A program made the translations under genes and the position numbers. Below are positions 48,935-61,293 of a stretch of 64,000 nucleotides of DNA, piece by piece (the stretch's first letter is position 1; each line of letters begins with the position of its first letter). This stretch comes from Paramacrobiotus metropolitanus. Lineage: Eukaryota; Tardigrada; Eutardigrada; Parachela; Macrobiotidae. The notes below the pieces were generated by a model. The model was not told the origin of the DNA. It saw nothing but the letters and a program-made list of their open reading frames with translations, and made no database searches. The stretch is from NCBI RefSeq assembly GCF_019649055.1, contig NW_026570225.1:3410001-3474000 (forward strand), in the 5' to 3' direction.

Positions 48935-49603
48935 TCACTGATAGTAGAGCTCCAAATTCATTCCGTCATGAATTTCGTCTGCAAGGCAAAACATGGTGCA
49001 TAAGTTTGGTGGTTGAACAGCAAAAAGAGCACAAAAAATCCGCGATCAAGCAGGCGAGTTGACCGGAAGCCTCCGAGTACACTCAGAATTTTTTGTAAGC
49101 ACTTAAGCAAAAACGTCTGCATTTCTTAATGATCTGTAAGTATCACAACTCTGTATTCTAACAATAAAAATAATTATGCTGTAGCAAACACTTACAATCT
49201 TCCAAAGTTATATGGTCCTTGTAGATGGTGTACCATTTCTTTAGAACAATTTTTTCCCAGTGCGTTCCCGTTTGGGCAGCTATCAATTTCTTCAGGTCAC
49301 CAACTGTATCATCGGAACTAGAAAACATAACTCTCCATCTTTATTAAAATACAAAGTATAACGCTTACGCATCAATGAACATTATAAACCTAAACAGATA
49401 AAAAGATCACACAACCCAAACTTGAAACCTTATCGATGTTTGGCAGTTTTTATAGTCCCGTCTCGTTAACAGTTTTCCATATTATAAGTCACGACTCACG
49501 ACAAAATAATTCGTGGTCCTTTAGCCCTCACCAAATCCAAAACTTACTTGCATTTCACGCGGATTTTCTTTCCCAAACGATCGTTGCAAGTAATTTCAAT
49601 CAT
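48935..49603 (-). CDS. UBL5: Ubiquitin-like protein 5 (Hub1)
   Basis: Ubiquitin-like protein that does not conjugate through a di-Gly tail but binds spliceosomal SNU66/SART1-type partners and supports splicing; in worms it also acts in the mitochondrial unfolded-protein response. Three exons: 49548-49603, 49196-49317, 48935-48978, in phase, exactly 73 aa as in human. The sequence is almost the family consensus: [18 protein letters not shown], then [40 protein letters not shown] and [13 protein letters not shown] with the typical YYQ end. All exons are shorter than 125 bp, so none shows up as a long open frame. Confidence 0.97.
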
Positions 49604-50382
49604 TTTAATTACGTGCAGTAATTTGTGAACTCCGAAACAAATTATTAAACCATAAGCCGAGCCGCAGAGGCACTGGCGCTAGTGACGAAGGAAATACCTA
49701 AACCAACTTCGCAGACTCCAAAGACGATGAAGACATCAAATACTTTAATATTGTACGCGATATAATAATATTAATCTTATGGTTAGAAACAATTCATTTG
49801 CCTTTTATGGCTTCACAAAAGATCCAAAAAGGAACTTTTTTCGGTTTTTTTTAGTAGAAGTATGTTTAATGTTTACCGTCGCGCTCGCCAGCATCGCACT
49901 ATTAGAAATATGAGCTGCCGTAGACTCGCAGTACTTACTAGTTACTACCTCCTTCCTCGGATTGCAGTCCAGGGGCAACGGCGTATACTCGAGCGGTTAT
50001 CATGCTACTGCAGAGATGCTTTTCGATTTCTTGGACATCTTCTGACTCTTCTCTTTGACAAAAGATTCATTTTTCCAGCTGGCCGTCAGATCCTTTCTCT
50101 TGACATTTTTCATAATAAATTTATTTATTTTTAGGAAAACCGAGACCCTGAGCATTTTGCGCTGTGATGAAAAAACCGTGGACTGCGTAAAACGGTTGAA
50201 CTTCGATTTGAATTTTAGTGGTTACACCGTTACAGTCGCCATCTCTTTGTCTTCCAGTGTCTCCATGAATTCCGCTTTGATCAGTGTGAGGTGATTTGCC
50301 TGCCCCTGCGATCTGTGAAGCATTTTTTGTAATTATTATAGCATTTGAACAAAACAGTTTGCAAGAACTTTTGGAATGAGCC
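49604..50382. promoter_or_regulatory. Divergent spacer between UBL5 and the AT-hook gene
   Basis: About 0.8 kb between two start codons pointing away from each other, so both promoters must lie here. Open stretches inside show no recognisable content. No TATA box placed with confidence. Confidence 0.35.
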
Positions 50383-53300
50383 ATGGCATCGAACCCTGTA
50401 CAATTACAAGCACATCAGCCTGTTGGAAATGCCGTTGTGTCAGAAACCCGTAACGGGAGCGGAACGGATCGCTACGAAGCTATTCTGAGACAGACGGAGG
50501 ATCAAATGCAGTATCGAAATGTGCTAAATTTGTTTGGACACCTTGCACAAAAGGTGACGGAGTTCGGGAAAGATGGTGAAGAAATTGACTGGTAGGTTTC
50601 CAGACGCAGAGACTGTTGGTTAACTTTTGTAATTTCATTGTGGTAAGTCGTGAGACTGTAGCAGATGCGCCTTAAGGGACTTGACTGGTGCAAAATTTTG
50701 CTCGGTTAACCACTGCAGTTCAGAACCCTGGCAATGGCCTACGTTTTGAAATTCCAGGGTGAAAATTGCAGCGATAATGAAAGACGAATTCCATGTGGAC
50801 GAACGAAGCCCTTGGGCTACTATTTTCCATTCCAGCGGACAGGTTCGATTATTTCAGTTAATTTACCCCTTCATCGTATGTTAATCTGTTTCTTTTTGTA
50901 GCCTATCAAGGAAATGTATAAGAAGCTGTGGGATAACCACAGGTAGGCAGATAATCTGGGGTGGGGATGTTGTAATGCGTATCCCCACAGACTGCAATCC
51001 TGCTTTGTGCATTGCCAGCATTGGTTCAGTTTTTGGTTGTCTTTTTATGACAGAACGCAGGTTTCTACTATTCGACTGCATCGAGAATATGAGACTGCAA
51101 CGGATGCCAAATGTTTGGAGCTGGTGTTGATATCCAAGTATAAAGAATGGGACCGGATGGAGAAGGAAGAAGGGAAACGAGATTATTTTGACGGGTTTGT
51201 TGCGAAATTAATTCAGTGAATTAAATCCCAAACATTCGTTGTTTGTAAGTTCTGTCATTTTATATCCATCTGATATAGCTGGAGAGGATTCCTTCGCGAT
51301 GCCATCGCTAGGCGGGATACGAGAGAAGACATTGCGGAAAAGCTGAACGATTTGACCCAAGTGCTGCAAGAGTTTTGCAAGTGAGATAGTAACTTCATCC
51401 TGCTGAACCTGTCATGCAATTACTGTACTGTGTTTTTTTCTTGATTAGGGGAGGCTTGCATAATAAGTATAAGGACGTTGTGAAGACATATTTTCCTTAC
51501 TTCAAGGAGATATATTGCGACTATGGCATGGAGCTGCCAGAAGCGCTGAAATCTCTAAACATAGAAGAACGCATCCAGCCGCAGTCTCAGAACGTTTCTC
51601 CGGGTAAAGTTATGGACCAGCCGGCGAACTCGTTGCCAATCACGGCTGTCGCCGTAACGGTCGATAAGGTGCAAATTGCTATGGGTTAAAAAGCACTTTT
51701 CATCATCGAAATGCGTCGTTGCTTTACTCGAATTTTATTTTAGGGCAGTAATGATGGTGTCGCTGTTGGGACCATGGCGGTTCCGAAACCTTCGAACGCG
51801 GCAAAGCCTTTGACGCCGATTGTCGAAACGCAGGCGCCACCGGTTCGCGCTGCAGAACCTGTGCCTCTTGACCCTACACCTATTGTGTCTTTGGTATGGA
51901 ATCTGTTGGTTGTTCATATGCCGATATACTGGTTTCATCAACGTTTAATCGGCGCGATACATGATTTTTCTTGAAATAGGCTGCGAATTCTGGCATTGCC
52001 CCAACCGAGCAGTCTAAATCGGAGCCATCAGTTTCGTCACCTGAGGCGACTAATGCGACAGAACAAGCTCATGCTGTGCCTCAACCTGTGCCGATCTCTT
52101 CCCAAGAAGCACCGGTGGAATCGGCTCCTTCAAAAGAAATAAAAAATGAAGCCGCGCCAGCAGCACCGCCAGTCACCACTGGCATTAAACGACCAGGACG
52201 ACCACCTGGAAGACCTGGTTTGCCGTCAATGCTTAATCCACCGCAAAATATCATTCTGAAACCAGAGCAGAGAAATAAGGATATTATGGGAAAGGACAGC
52301 ACTAATACGATTGCTCCCGTACCGTCGCAGGATAACGCGAAACAACCAGAGCCCAAGTATTTTTACTTGTTACTGTTAATCCCTGGAATAGGTCTATTTC
52401 TTGTTAGCTTTCACAATCAGATTAGTGTCCGGCGATATATTCTGGCTTTGTTATTTATTCTTTTTTGGTTTGTATATTATTCTTTCGCTGATAGGAAAAG
52501 GAAGGTTCAACCGAAAGGAGAAGAAATTTCTGCAGCAACAAATGCTGCCACAGATGATCAGGAAATGCGGTGGAAAAATTTCGAAAACTTGTGCAACACA
52601 GAAGGGTAAGGTTTTATAGTTTACAGTCCACTTCAGAAGTAGTGGAGTTGTGTTCGTTATTCTTTTGTAGGAAATTGAGCAACGATGATTTGATTGCAAT
52701 GAAAAGAGGATTGCTTGTGTCGTTGTTCTCTATTTCTCCGACCGAGTAAGTTACTTCAGAACTTCTTCATCAGTTTTACAGTTAGCATTTTTAGTGATGT
52801 GATAACCTGTACGAGATAATTTGCAGCATGGTGGACTATGATCCATTCAAGCTACCTGTGTCGGATTTGACGGCAGCGAAATATGATCAGTACATCCGGA
52901 GGTAAGCATTTAAATGTGCTTTGCGCTTAATAATTTCTTCGTTTATCGTGGAGTTTGTGTTTCTCTAGCCCGAAAAGTATCGAAGCGCTGCTGAACGAAA
53001 ACATTGAACATAAGGGCTCTACCGACGCTGATCTCACTGAGTTGATGCTGATTCCGCTGAATGCCTTAGTGTTCAATAGCTTTCCAGCTGAGATCCTCAA
53101 CGGCAGCGTCGATTTGTTATCATTTCTGACCAAATTTCAAAAGGTACAAAGGGTTCACCAGGACGCTGTTTAGTTTTATTTCAATTTTTCATTCAGACCT
53201 TCATATTTTTGCATACATGCTGTCTGAAAGGTATGATAGTGCGCATTTGGTAACTGCAAACAAAAGATGCATTAATTCCGAGTCATATGTTTAGAATGCG

Positions 53301-53537
53301 ATTGGGCACCACTTGGCGGAAGGGAATCCCGGTAGTGCAGATTTGGCCGCCCTAGCGGAAGAACTTTCGCAAACTTTCGGAGACCGTAATCGCCCACCGT
53401 TAGATCAAGATAAACCTATCATTTTGCAAGAAGGGAAAGTTGTTCGCAGAGGACTACCGGCCGCGCAGCCAGTCGTCAAAAGCGTGAATCATCCCCCAGT
53501 TGGTACAAGAAACGTTAGAGGAACGCGCAAACCATAA
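50383..53537 (+). CDS. Uncharacterised nuclear protein with AT-hook and NLS
   Basis: About a dozen short exons with good GT-AG borders, starting ATG 50383 (exon 1 to 50591, exon 2 from 50758) and ending TAA at 53535-53537. The N-terminal 220 residues are helical and charged (RYEAILRQTEDQMQYRNVLN, WVKIAAIMKDEFHVDERSPW, LISKYKEWDRMEKEEGKRDY, LHNKYKDVVKTYFPYFKEI). A Pro/Ala/Ser-rich middle carries an AT-hook-like KRPGRPPGRPG (52189-52221). Splicing from 52358 over a 136-bp T-rich intron (52359-52494) makes EPKKRKVQPKGEE, a classical nuclear signal. The C-terminal part includes DLIAMKRGLLVSLFSISPTE and ELMLIPLNALVFNSFPAEIL and ends in an Arg-rich tail (RNVRGTRKP). DNA binding in the nucleus is likely; I do not recognise the family. 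Confidence 0.65.
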
Positions 53538-53995
53538 GGATTACTTTACCGGAGCAGTTGACGTTTGTTGCTCATTAGAATAGTTTCGTTGTTGGTTTCT
53601 TTATTTTTCTTTAACACTTGCTTGAGTAAGTGGAACGATATAAATTTGTTATGTACAGATATACTGATTTGCCGATCCTTCTTTGTTGCTATATGGGTTT
53701 TTTTGTTAGAAGTTGATCGTTGAGATTGTCACGGAAATTCATGACAATGAGAATAGTACTATAATACTATTTATAGTTCTTAATTACTGTCGACAAGTTA
53801 GAAAAACAACCACCGAGCATTTTGACCGGTTTCTGCACACAGTACTTGATTAACAGTTACGCCAACCGTCTGGTAGTGCACAGGCACAGTTTTTTGTAAT
53901 ACCCGTAAGTGCATAACAACAACAACATTAATACAGTTCACTAAGAACTCGTGAGTCCACTAACCCCTTAGAGGATTCCACTGGTCGCTGCAAGA
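53538..53995. other. Convergent 3' spacer
   Basis: 3' UTRs of the AT-hook gene and of the minus-strand PHD-SAM gene. Nothing else recognised. Confidence 0.4.
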
Positions 53996-55832
53996 CTAGA
54001 ACGTGATTTTGCGCCATTTGCAAATCGCTCCAAACATTTTCAGATTCTTTCCAATACTCAGACCAAAAAGCTTCGCAAACTGTGCCCGAGAAATCAACAT
54101 AAGTGACGATCCAAGCAGCTCCTACAAAGAAAATGAAAAAAATTTTAAGCACAGTTTATCTCAGCAAAACTAAAATGCAGGCTTTACATGTCTGCTGATT
54201 AAATCCGCCAGCTCCGGCTGAGAATCAATAAAATAAGCAGCACACTGCTCCACACTCCACATCGCTAAGTCCTGACGAAGTTCCCGCTCTTCATTAGTGA
54301 TGCCCTCAATAGTCCGATCTAGCGGTCGGAGCCTGTTGCTGGATCTCACTATCACCGGCCTGTGTAACAATACTCTTTAAACTGATGTGTTATAGTGTTA
54401 TGGTTAACGTTATAAATTTCTCTTGTAAATCTTCAAGTTTGTGATGTCTGTATTACCTCTGAGAGCGCACCTCTTCACCCATATTTTTCTGAACGGCTAA
54501 TGCCGTAGGAGTCATAATTTCAACAGAGGGTGCCCTGCTACTGTCTTGGTCATCTAAAATGAAAAACTTTAACGAAGTCCTAACGACAATGGTAACCACT
54601 TAGACGCATGCGCTCAGTACAAAATCGCATGCCGAAAACATACCCGCATATTCCTCGTCGATTTGCGAACTCTGTGACTCTGGTTCAAGAATATGAGCTT
54701 CCGTAGTGCTCAGATTATTCAATTTACCCTCGTCACCCCCAGCTTTTGTACATGCCGAACACTGCCATCCTGTAAAAAACACCGTGATTCAGCTAAACGG
54801 AAAACCTTCAAGTGATGAAAAAGAAGCGCTACTACGAACACCAAAATGTTTTCGGTTACCAGGAAGAGAAGACATTCGTGTCCCCCAGTTTTCAACCGAC
54901 TCAGGGTCCACTGGCGGTGAATGGCAACCGAGATGGTATACTTGAAAGCAATTCAAGCACTGAATCAACCTCTGCAAAACGAACAAACAATTATGTTCGG
55001 TTATCACAAATCAACAATGGTTACTGAAAAACAATTCAAATGCGCACGACATTATAAGATGAAGCAGTCCCTTACACTATTCTTCCGCGTTTTCCCAGAC
55101 TGGCATACCGCACAAATTTTGCAGTCTTCGCAGCGGAAAGTCGTTTCCGGTTCGCCAGACCCACAGATTCCGGTGCATCCAGCATGCGCTTTAATACATT
55201 AAAACCAATCGTCCAAATTTGTAATTACTGATTATTTTAAAAATAAACACCACCCAAGTATTTACCGGTGTATGGACATTCTGGATTACTGCACCGTATA
55301 AAACGGCGTTCTGTGCTGGAATAAGCAGGAAAATTTCCCGAAGCTAGGTGACACTCCGCACACACAGGCGTGTTGTCCGCATCGCGCTCCGGTGTGGTTT
55401 CGGGCTTGTCAATTTCGCCTCGCAGTTTCAAGCGTTCATGTCTGGCACTCAAACGCAAAGCTCGGCGGTACGCAGCTGTATTCGACAAGTTGTTATTGGA
55501 TATCGCAACAGTGCTTCGACTAGATCCAGGATAGTAATCCGTAACGAAATCAGGGCCAATGCTTTTTGCTGTGCGCTGTCAACACAAGAAAAGCAAAGTC
55601 AGGGAAAAAAGCAAAGCAAAGTCTTGGTTATAAGAAAAACGATCATAATATAAAGACACTATGGGAACATTTTACTGAAATTATGATTTATTTAGGAACA
55701 ATTTTCTTCGTCCACGAGTGGCTCCAAGACTTCAAGACTGTATCATCGTGCACGAACCTTGCGTCGACTAGCTTGACGAGTTGGTAGAGCACTGGTCGCG
55801 GTCGTAGGGAGCACTTCGTCGTCAATATCCAT
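53996..55832 (-). CDS. Double PHD finger and SAM domain protein, copy A
   Basis: Eight exons: 55758-55832, 55266-55575, 55076-55188, 54860-54971, 54644-54769, 54457-54553, 54188-54359, 53996-54121; all phases agree, 376 aa. Residues 97-220 form a tandem PHD unit of the DPF/KAT6 type: VCAECHL, RRFIRCSNPECPYT, HAGC, TTFRCEDCKICAVCQ, LIQCLNCFQVYHLGCHSPPV, GWQCSAC. Such tandem fingers read acylated or unmodified histone H3 tails. Residues 311-372 are a SAM domain (MWSVEQCAAYFIDSQPELA, ELLGSSLMLISRAQFAKLFG), as in Polycomb-type proteins, usually for self-assembly. The start ATG 55832 is chosen because its 25-codon exon parallels that of copy B. A chromatin adaptor is the likely role (inference). 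Confidence 0.85.
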
Positions 55833-56864
55833 CCAGTCTGAAGATTCAAACCGTTTTGCAGATTGAACCACTAAAAACTGACAGGATAAAGGCGCGAAAT
55901 GTAAGTAAAAGTCGTTGAAGACGATTTACCGACCTTACAGTGTCATCGCTAACGCGATGCGTGTATGTTAGCCTTATGACGGCTTATCCATTTCCCATAT
56001 TCCATCACTAGACCACAATTAATGCTTTGTTTTAACACAAAACAACAACACAAGTAACTTGGTGATGTGAAATTATACGCAGGAGAGTCTGTTTTCCTCT
56101 TCCATTCAACATCTTTAAGGAACGCGAATTCTTTAGCATGTTTTCTTAAATCGTAAGTAATGAGATGTTGTTTGTGTTGTAACTTGTCCATGGTCCACAC
56201 TATTTACCACAACACACGTTGCGTACTAGCTTACGTCAGTCGTGGCGGTGCGTATCGCTATTTGTCCGACAGTAAGAAACTATTTGTCCGTAATTTCGGA
56301 TTGTGGATTTGTTTCCTGGTCAACGATAACGCAAATGAGTTGGACGTCATAACAATGAAAAGTGTTTTACATATATTGTAACTGTGCCAAAAAGTTAAAC
56401 GAAAAAGATAAACACAAACAGTTCCGCATGATATGCGAATGCAAAACTAAAACTTTGTCCTCATAAGTCTCGTAACGATACCACGTAAGTACGTAGCACG
56501 CATCAATACGTACCGCGCAACGTGCCTTTTTTGTATGGCACCGCAGCGATTCGAAATGCGAGGCATGCGACCAGCACTTGCTGCCGTATATAAAATGCTT
56601 CTCGGCACAGCCAGCGTGATACCGCACGTACAGAGACTGTAACAATACCAGAATTTTTCTTCTTTTAGTATCTTGATATTCATTCAGGTCACATCCAGAA
56701 ATCGTTGAGGAGTTCTAATTGAATTCAAGTTTCGTTTGTCGTGAAAGTTGTTGCCAGAGAGAGCGTCGGGAGAGCAGGTGACCCCTTCTGGCAGTACTCG
56801 GACACTGCACCAGCAGTACGTATTTCTTGTTATACTTGTACCGAAGTATTGGGTGATCCAGAAA
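55833..56864. promoter_or_regulatory. Divergent promoter region of the PHD-SAM pair
   Basis: 1.03 kb between the two start codons. It contains copy 2 of the dispersed repeat next to copy A. Open stretches at 56160-56905 on both strands are short, overlap each other and have no recognisable content. Confidence 0.4.
55881..56035 (+). repeat. Dispersed repeat, copy 2
   Basis: Second copy of the 150-bp sequence at 43485-43632, in the same orientation. It differs by a few base changes and two small insertions (GTAA after GAAATGTAA, TTA before ATGCTTTG). It lies 49 bp upstream of the start codon of PHD-SAM copy A, so it may fall in its 5' UTR or promoter. Confidence 0.85.
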
Positions 56865-59813
56865 ATGGATGTCCTGCCGTCGCCATCATTGGACGTGATG
56901 TCCACTCTGGCGCCCCCGGCGCTTCGCGAAAGCTCTCGAAAAGTATGTTAAAATTTTTATTTAACATTTTTTCGCTGTAATAAACTGGTTTTCTTTCAGC
57001 GAGTGCGTAAAACGTTGGGGCCTGACTTTGTTGATTTCTCGGGGCCCGTACGTTTTCGCGCGCAGGCAGTAGTGCTTTCGGATGAAGCCACGGTGCGAAA
57101 AGTAACGCCAAAACGACTCATACTCTCGGATTCCAAGCTTCCGAAGAGAGATGGCGCTAAACGGAATGGGTTTAAGAAGCGCAGATCCGCAAAGTCACAG
57201 CGGAAGGCGCTGGCAGTGCCAGCTGCCATTATTCCGATTGCGCCCGATACAGGAGCAGAACACACAACGGACCTTGCGGACATTGATGCGTTCTGCAATG
57301 TGTGCGGACTTCGAGTTCATAAACTGCTCAGAAATGGCTTTAGAGGTGGAGACAGTGAAGGCCTGGCTGTTCGCTGTACTGGAGAACGGTGTAATTATAC
57401 AGGTGCGTGGTCGCTGGACTGGTCCATATTTGCGTACCGTGTTATGAGTACGGTTTGTGGATCCTGCGCGTAACTGTCAGCAGCCGCTTTGTCACTTGAC
57501 TCGCTAAAATTAATTTTACTATAGTCTGTTTTTCTTGAATCGGTTTGATGACCTTGAAAAGTGGAACTTTCGATCATTTCGTCTTGGGTGATGGCTAGGG
57601 TCAGCTGATAGTACTTCGCTTTCGATTCCGGATGTGCTGCATGTTAGGAGAAACTTGCAGTTTGAGGTTAATCGGGAACAGGTTACGTAGTTTCATGCAT
57701 TTCGACAGGTATAACTGAACATGTCGTACCGCATCAGGCTAACCGTGAACACCGAAGTGGTGTCTTCCCTTATGATTCGTGTTAGCCTACCCATTAAAGC
57801 GTGTTGTGGAGGCGAAAGTTTGCACTTATGCTGATCCCGGTTACGTAACGACCAGACCTGCCGTTTGTGCAGTTCCCTCAAGATTTTTTACTCGCAATAA
57901 ATCAGAGGCTTTGCATTCATCATTGTGCACAGCTGGGCTCACTTTTCTCATATTATGTTTAAATATTTTCTTGAAGGACGTATCCGCCATGTTAGTGACG
58001 CTGTATTTATACGTTATAAAAGGGGCGACTCTGTCGAAGTTGTGTTACCTTGGGCTCGAGTCGGAAATGGAACTATAGCTAGGTCTTTCGTCATATATTA
58101 CCATAGTTTGTTTAGTTAGTAATAATATATACGTACACGATACACCGTAGTTCTATCTCGGCTTCCTTCGGAGCTTTCGTCAAAGTGGACGCACGTTTAG
58201 GGTTCCCGTCGACTAATGAGGATTAGGTCACCGCTCTTTGGGAGGCAGTTAAGCGGTACTACAGAGGTCGATCGCGATGCGGACCACCCTTACTAGGTTG
58301 ATTTGCTAAGACCGTTACGAAGGTCGAAGTCTGGATAGATCAGTAAATCTCCGTTAATTTCAATTATTGAAAATTAATTTAAAATAGTTCTAGGGCTCAA
58401 ATCTTCTGTAATGGATTTCGCCTTTTTAGGCCATGTTAGCTGCTTGCCCAATACAGCGGACATCAAATCTTTTCGATGCGCCGATTGCGCTAAAAAGCAG
58501 TGTGTTGTCTGCGAAAAGGGAAATGTTTCCACCCAGCCGGATGTAGGTGGCACATTGTTTGTCTTGCAGGATTTTAAACGTTTTATAATATTTTCATATT
58601 CGTACAGGACATGGTTAGGTGCTGTCGATGTAAAAAAGCGTTCCATCTTGATTGCCATGTCCCGCCTGTGGACCGGCGTAAGCGAAAATCACCCGCCGGA
58701 ATTTTGCGACGTGCGTTTTGCGACGTACTTCCAGTTTATATTTTAAATTAAGATTACCTTGAGTTTTTATTTTTCAGCTTGGTGTTGCAAGACGTGTAGA
58801 ACAATCAGACGACGTATAAAGAAGCCGTCGCGCGTCAAACCGGCATCTCCTCAAGCCTCGCATCCGACCTTGGTCCCTTGTCTCACAACTCATTCGGACC
58901 TACCTGATCATAGTACGTTAGCGTTACATTTTCGGTGGACTTACCTCGTTTATTATCACAGGGTTTGACGTTTTAATAGCTTCTGCAGGTTATGCGTTAC
59001 CCTCAAATCCGCCGCTGCTTTCTCCCGCATTGGTTGGTCCCACATTATACAGACCGCATGCCGAACTGGTTGATGCTTTCAGTGCAACCAAAACGTCGGG
59101 AATGGATAATAGGTAACTTATTCGAATTTTATCTTGACTCATACCAGCTTTTTGGCGATTGCTTGAGTTCCGAATTGAGGCAAAAGAGACCTCATGTATG
59201 TACGTATGCAGTGACTATGCACCTTTTTAGCTGTCCTATAGATTTGAAATTGTTTAATAAGAGTTATTTGCGTGCAGTTGAACATGCCTTTTTTGGTTAA
59301 TAAATACCGGTACATACTTCTGTACATAGAGTTTTGTACGAAAATACTATGATTATGCGATCCGCTTTAGTGGCGAGGACGATAATGCCGACAAAGGTGA
59401 GGCAAGTGACGCTGCCTTGGTTCCGCTGTTAATGCCGGGCCAGCCTTTTGATCCAATACTGGTTCCGGACTCCATGATTATATTTGGCAAAACTACCGAA
59501 AAGGTGCGGGAGCGAATCGAGCGCGATAGAGAACTGCGTCAGGATTTGGCATGGTGGAGCGTGGAACAATGCGCTGCGTATTTTCAGGATTCCGATCCGG
59601 ATTTAGCTCAGCTTATAATTGACCATGTATGTAGTTTTTGCTCAGTGACCGCTACCACAACCTGCTAATTTTCTGCTTTTTTTATAGGAATTACTAGGGT
59701 GTGCGCTTCTGCTCATAACACGGTCCCAGTTTCTGGATTTATTTCAGTTACCCGTCGGAAAGGCACTGCGGATGCATGCTGCCGTATGTCGATGTAGGCG
59801 TATGTACTTTTGA
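56865..59813 (+). CDS. Double PHD finger and SAM domain protein, copy B
   Basis: Eight exons: 56865-56942, 57000-57402, 58430-58542, 58608-58677, 58778-58912, 58989-59112, 59371-59626, 59688-59813; phases agree, 434 aa. After a basic region (KKRRSAKSQRKALAVPAA), residues about 126-225 hold the tandem PHD unit: FCNVCGL, VRCTGERCNYTG, HVSCL, SFRCADCAKKQCVVCEKG, MVRCCRCKKAFHLDCHVPPV, PWCCKTC. The SAM domain (368-425) reads LAWWSVEQCAAYFQDSDPDL and ELLGCALLLITRSQFLDLFQ. Exon 3 has the same length (113) as in copy A, exons 1-3 share phases and the last exon is 126 nt in both, so the two are duplicates. Intron 2 is 1.03 kb. An AATAAA lies at 60139. Role probably the same as copy A, with diverged linkers. 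Confidence 0.87.
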
Positions 59814-61293
59814 ACGAAGGGATAAAGGATTACCATTTCTTGAACTAATTTGCTGGGGTAATCTGCGTTCTTTGAGATTCTGCTCATTTGCAGAATTGTG
59901 CGTGATGGGCGTAATATGCCCGTTGATTTAACTTACTGGAAGTTTGTTTCCTCGATGTGGCAGTGGGATAGTTTGGTTGTTTAAGATTTTAAATTTCCCG
60001 TGGAATGTGTTTTGGGCTGAGCTGTTTAAAGGTTATACTTATTGCTATTTCAAACGTATAAGCGTGCAAGGTATATGCTATGGCGAAATATTTACTTTTA
60101 AAAACGTAGGAACGTTCTACTTCTCTGAGGCATGACTAAATAAAGACATGATTTTCGTACATTTTTTCATGTGATTACGCGTTAATGAATGGAATCGAAA
60201 TAAAAAACGAAGGGCGAAGAAATTATTGCCGTGATCATATAAGACGGATCATAGTGACAACATGTTAAACAAAATGGTTACGCACGGAAATGAATGTTTT
60301 GTTAAAATTGTGCAGTGCAGGCTATTATCAATACAGCTGGTTTAGCCGCTCAATCAGGAAGGCCCTATCTAACCTTTTCTATATCTGTATTCCTTAATTA
60401 ATTGTGGTACTCGTACATGAAAACGTTGAAACGTGTCATCTGCAAAAACAACACACAAATTTTTGTAAACTGTAAACACTTCGTTGGAAACACCGATCCA
60501 GTGCATGGTGCGCTTTACGTGGTCTACCCTGGTGTACAAAATAACAAATTAAACAAAATTTTGACTGGTTAGTTTTGTATGTTCTAAAAATCAGGACACT
60601 ATTTGATTTTGTCAGACGTTAAAGTTACCCGGCTGCAGGGACAGAATACAATAAAATTATACTTACTAGTTCTATGGTTTGTGCGTAGTCTTCAATAACC
60701 GATGATGAGTAAGACTTCAGAATTGAGTCAGCCAAATAAGTAGCTCGGATTATAGGGTGATCGGACAGGCGCATGCACTGCAGCTATTGATCGATGGATA
60801 TATGACGGAAGACAACCTGCTCCCGGGATGGATTACGGGAGCACTGAACTAACGTAATGCAGTGCATATTGAGTGCAGGCCAAACAGGTACACACTGCAT
60901 ATATTGCCACAGCCCCCAAATGGTCGACAAACTGGAGTTGCAGCAGTTCTCTGCTTACACTTATGTTTTGAAAGACAAATTCGGACTGGTTATTCGCTTT
61001 CGCGTTCTTCTTGTTGTATTGTGCGCTTATTTGCAGAAGCTATAGTCCACGAAACCCGAGGCCGGTTGATGTATCGGTTCATATATTATTGTATTAATTG
61101 TTATGAATAGTGTAACCGAGCAGTTTTCACAAATTTTTTCACGGGCACTCGATCACCAGCTTGCTTCAGGATATTCGCAATTCGTACTTATTACACTACT
61201 GGAATGCATGCAGAATTTTAATTATGGAGGATCACTGACGACTGTGGGAAAGACTGAAGTTAATCCAAATTCCTATCTAGCCGGGATGCAGTA
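59814..61293. other. Intergenic region, 1.5 kb
   Basis: 3' UTR of PHD-SAM copy B (AATAAA at 60139-60144), then the upstream region of the last gene. A 64-codon open stretch directly before ATG 61294 (61103-61294) has no recognisable content. No repeat seen. Confidence 0.4.

Noticed and set aside
52359-52494. Hydrophobic open frame that looks like two membrane helices
   Set aside because: It is a T-rich intron with GTATTT and TGATAG borders; removing it gives a classical nuclear signal and keeps the frame.
55740-55860. tRNA-like A box (AGTTGGTAGAGCACTGG) and weak B box
   Set aside because: No acceptor stem or anticodon arm can be formed, and the stretch is the first coding exon of PHD-SAM copy A, whose frame matches its paralogue.
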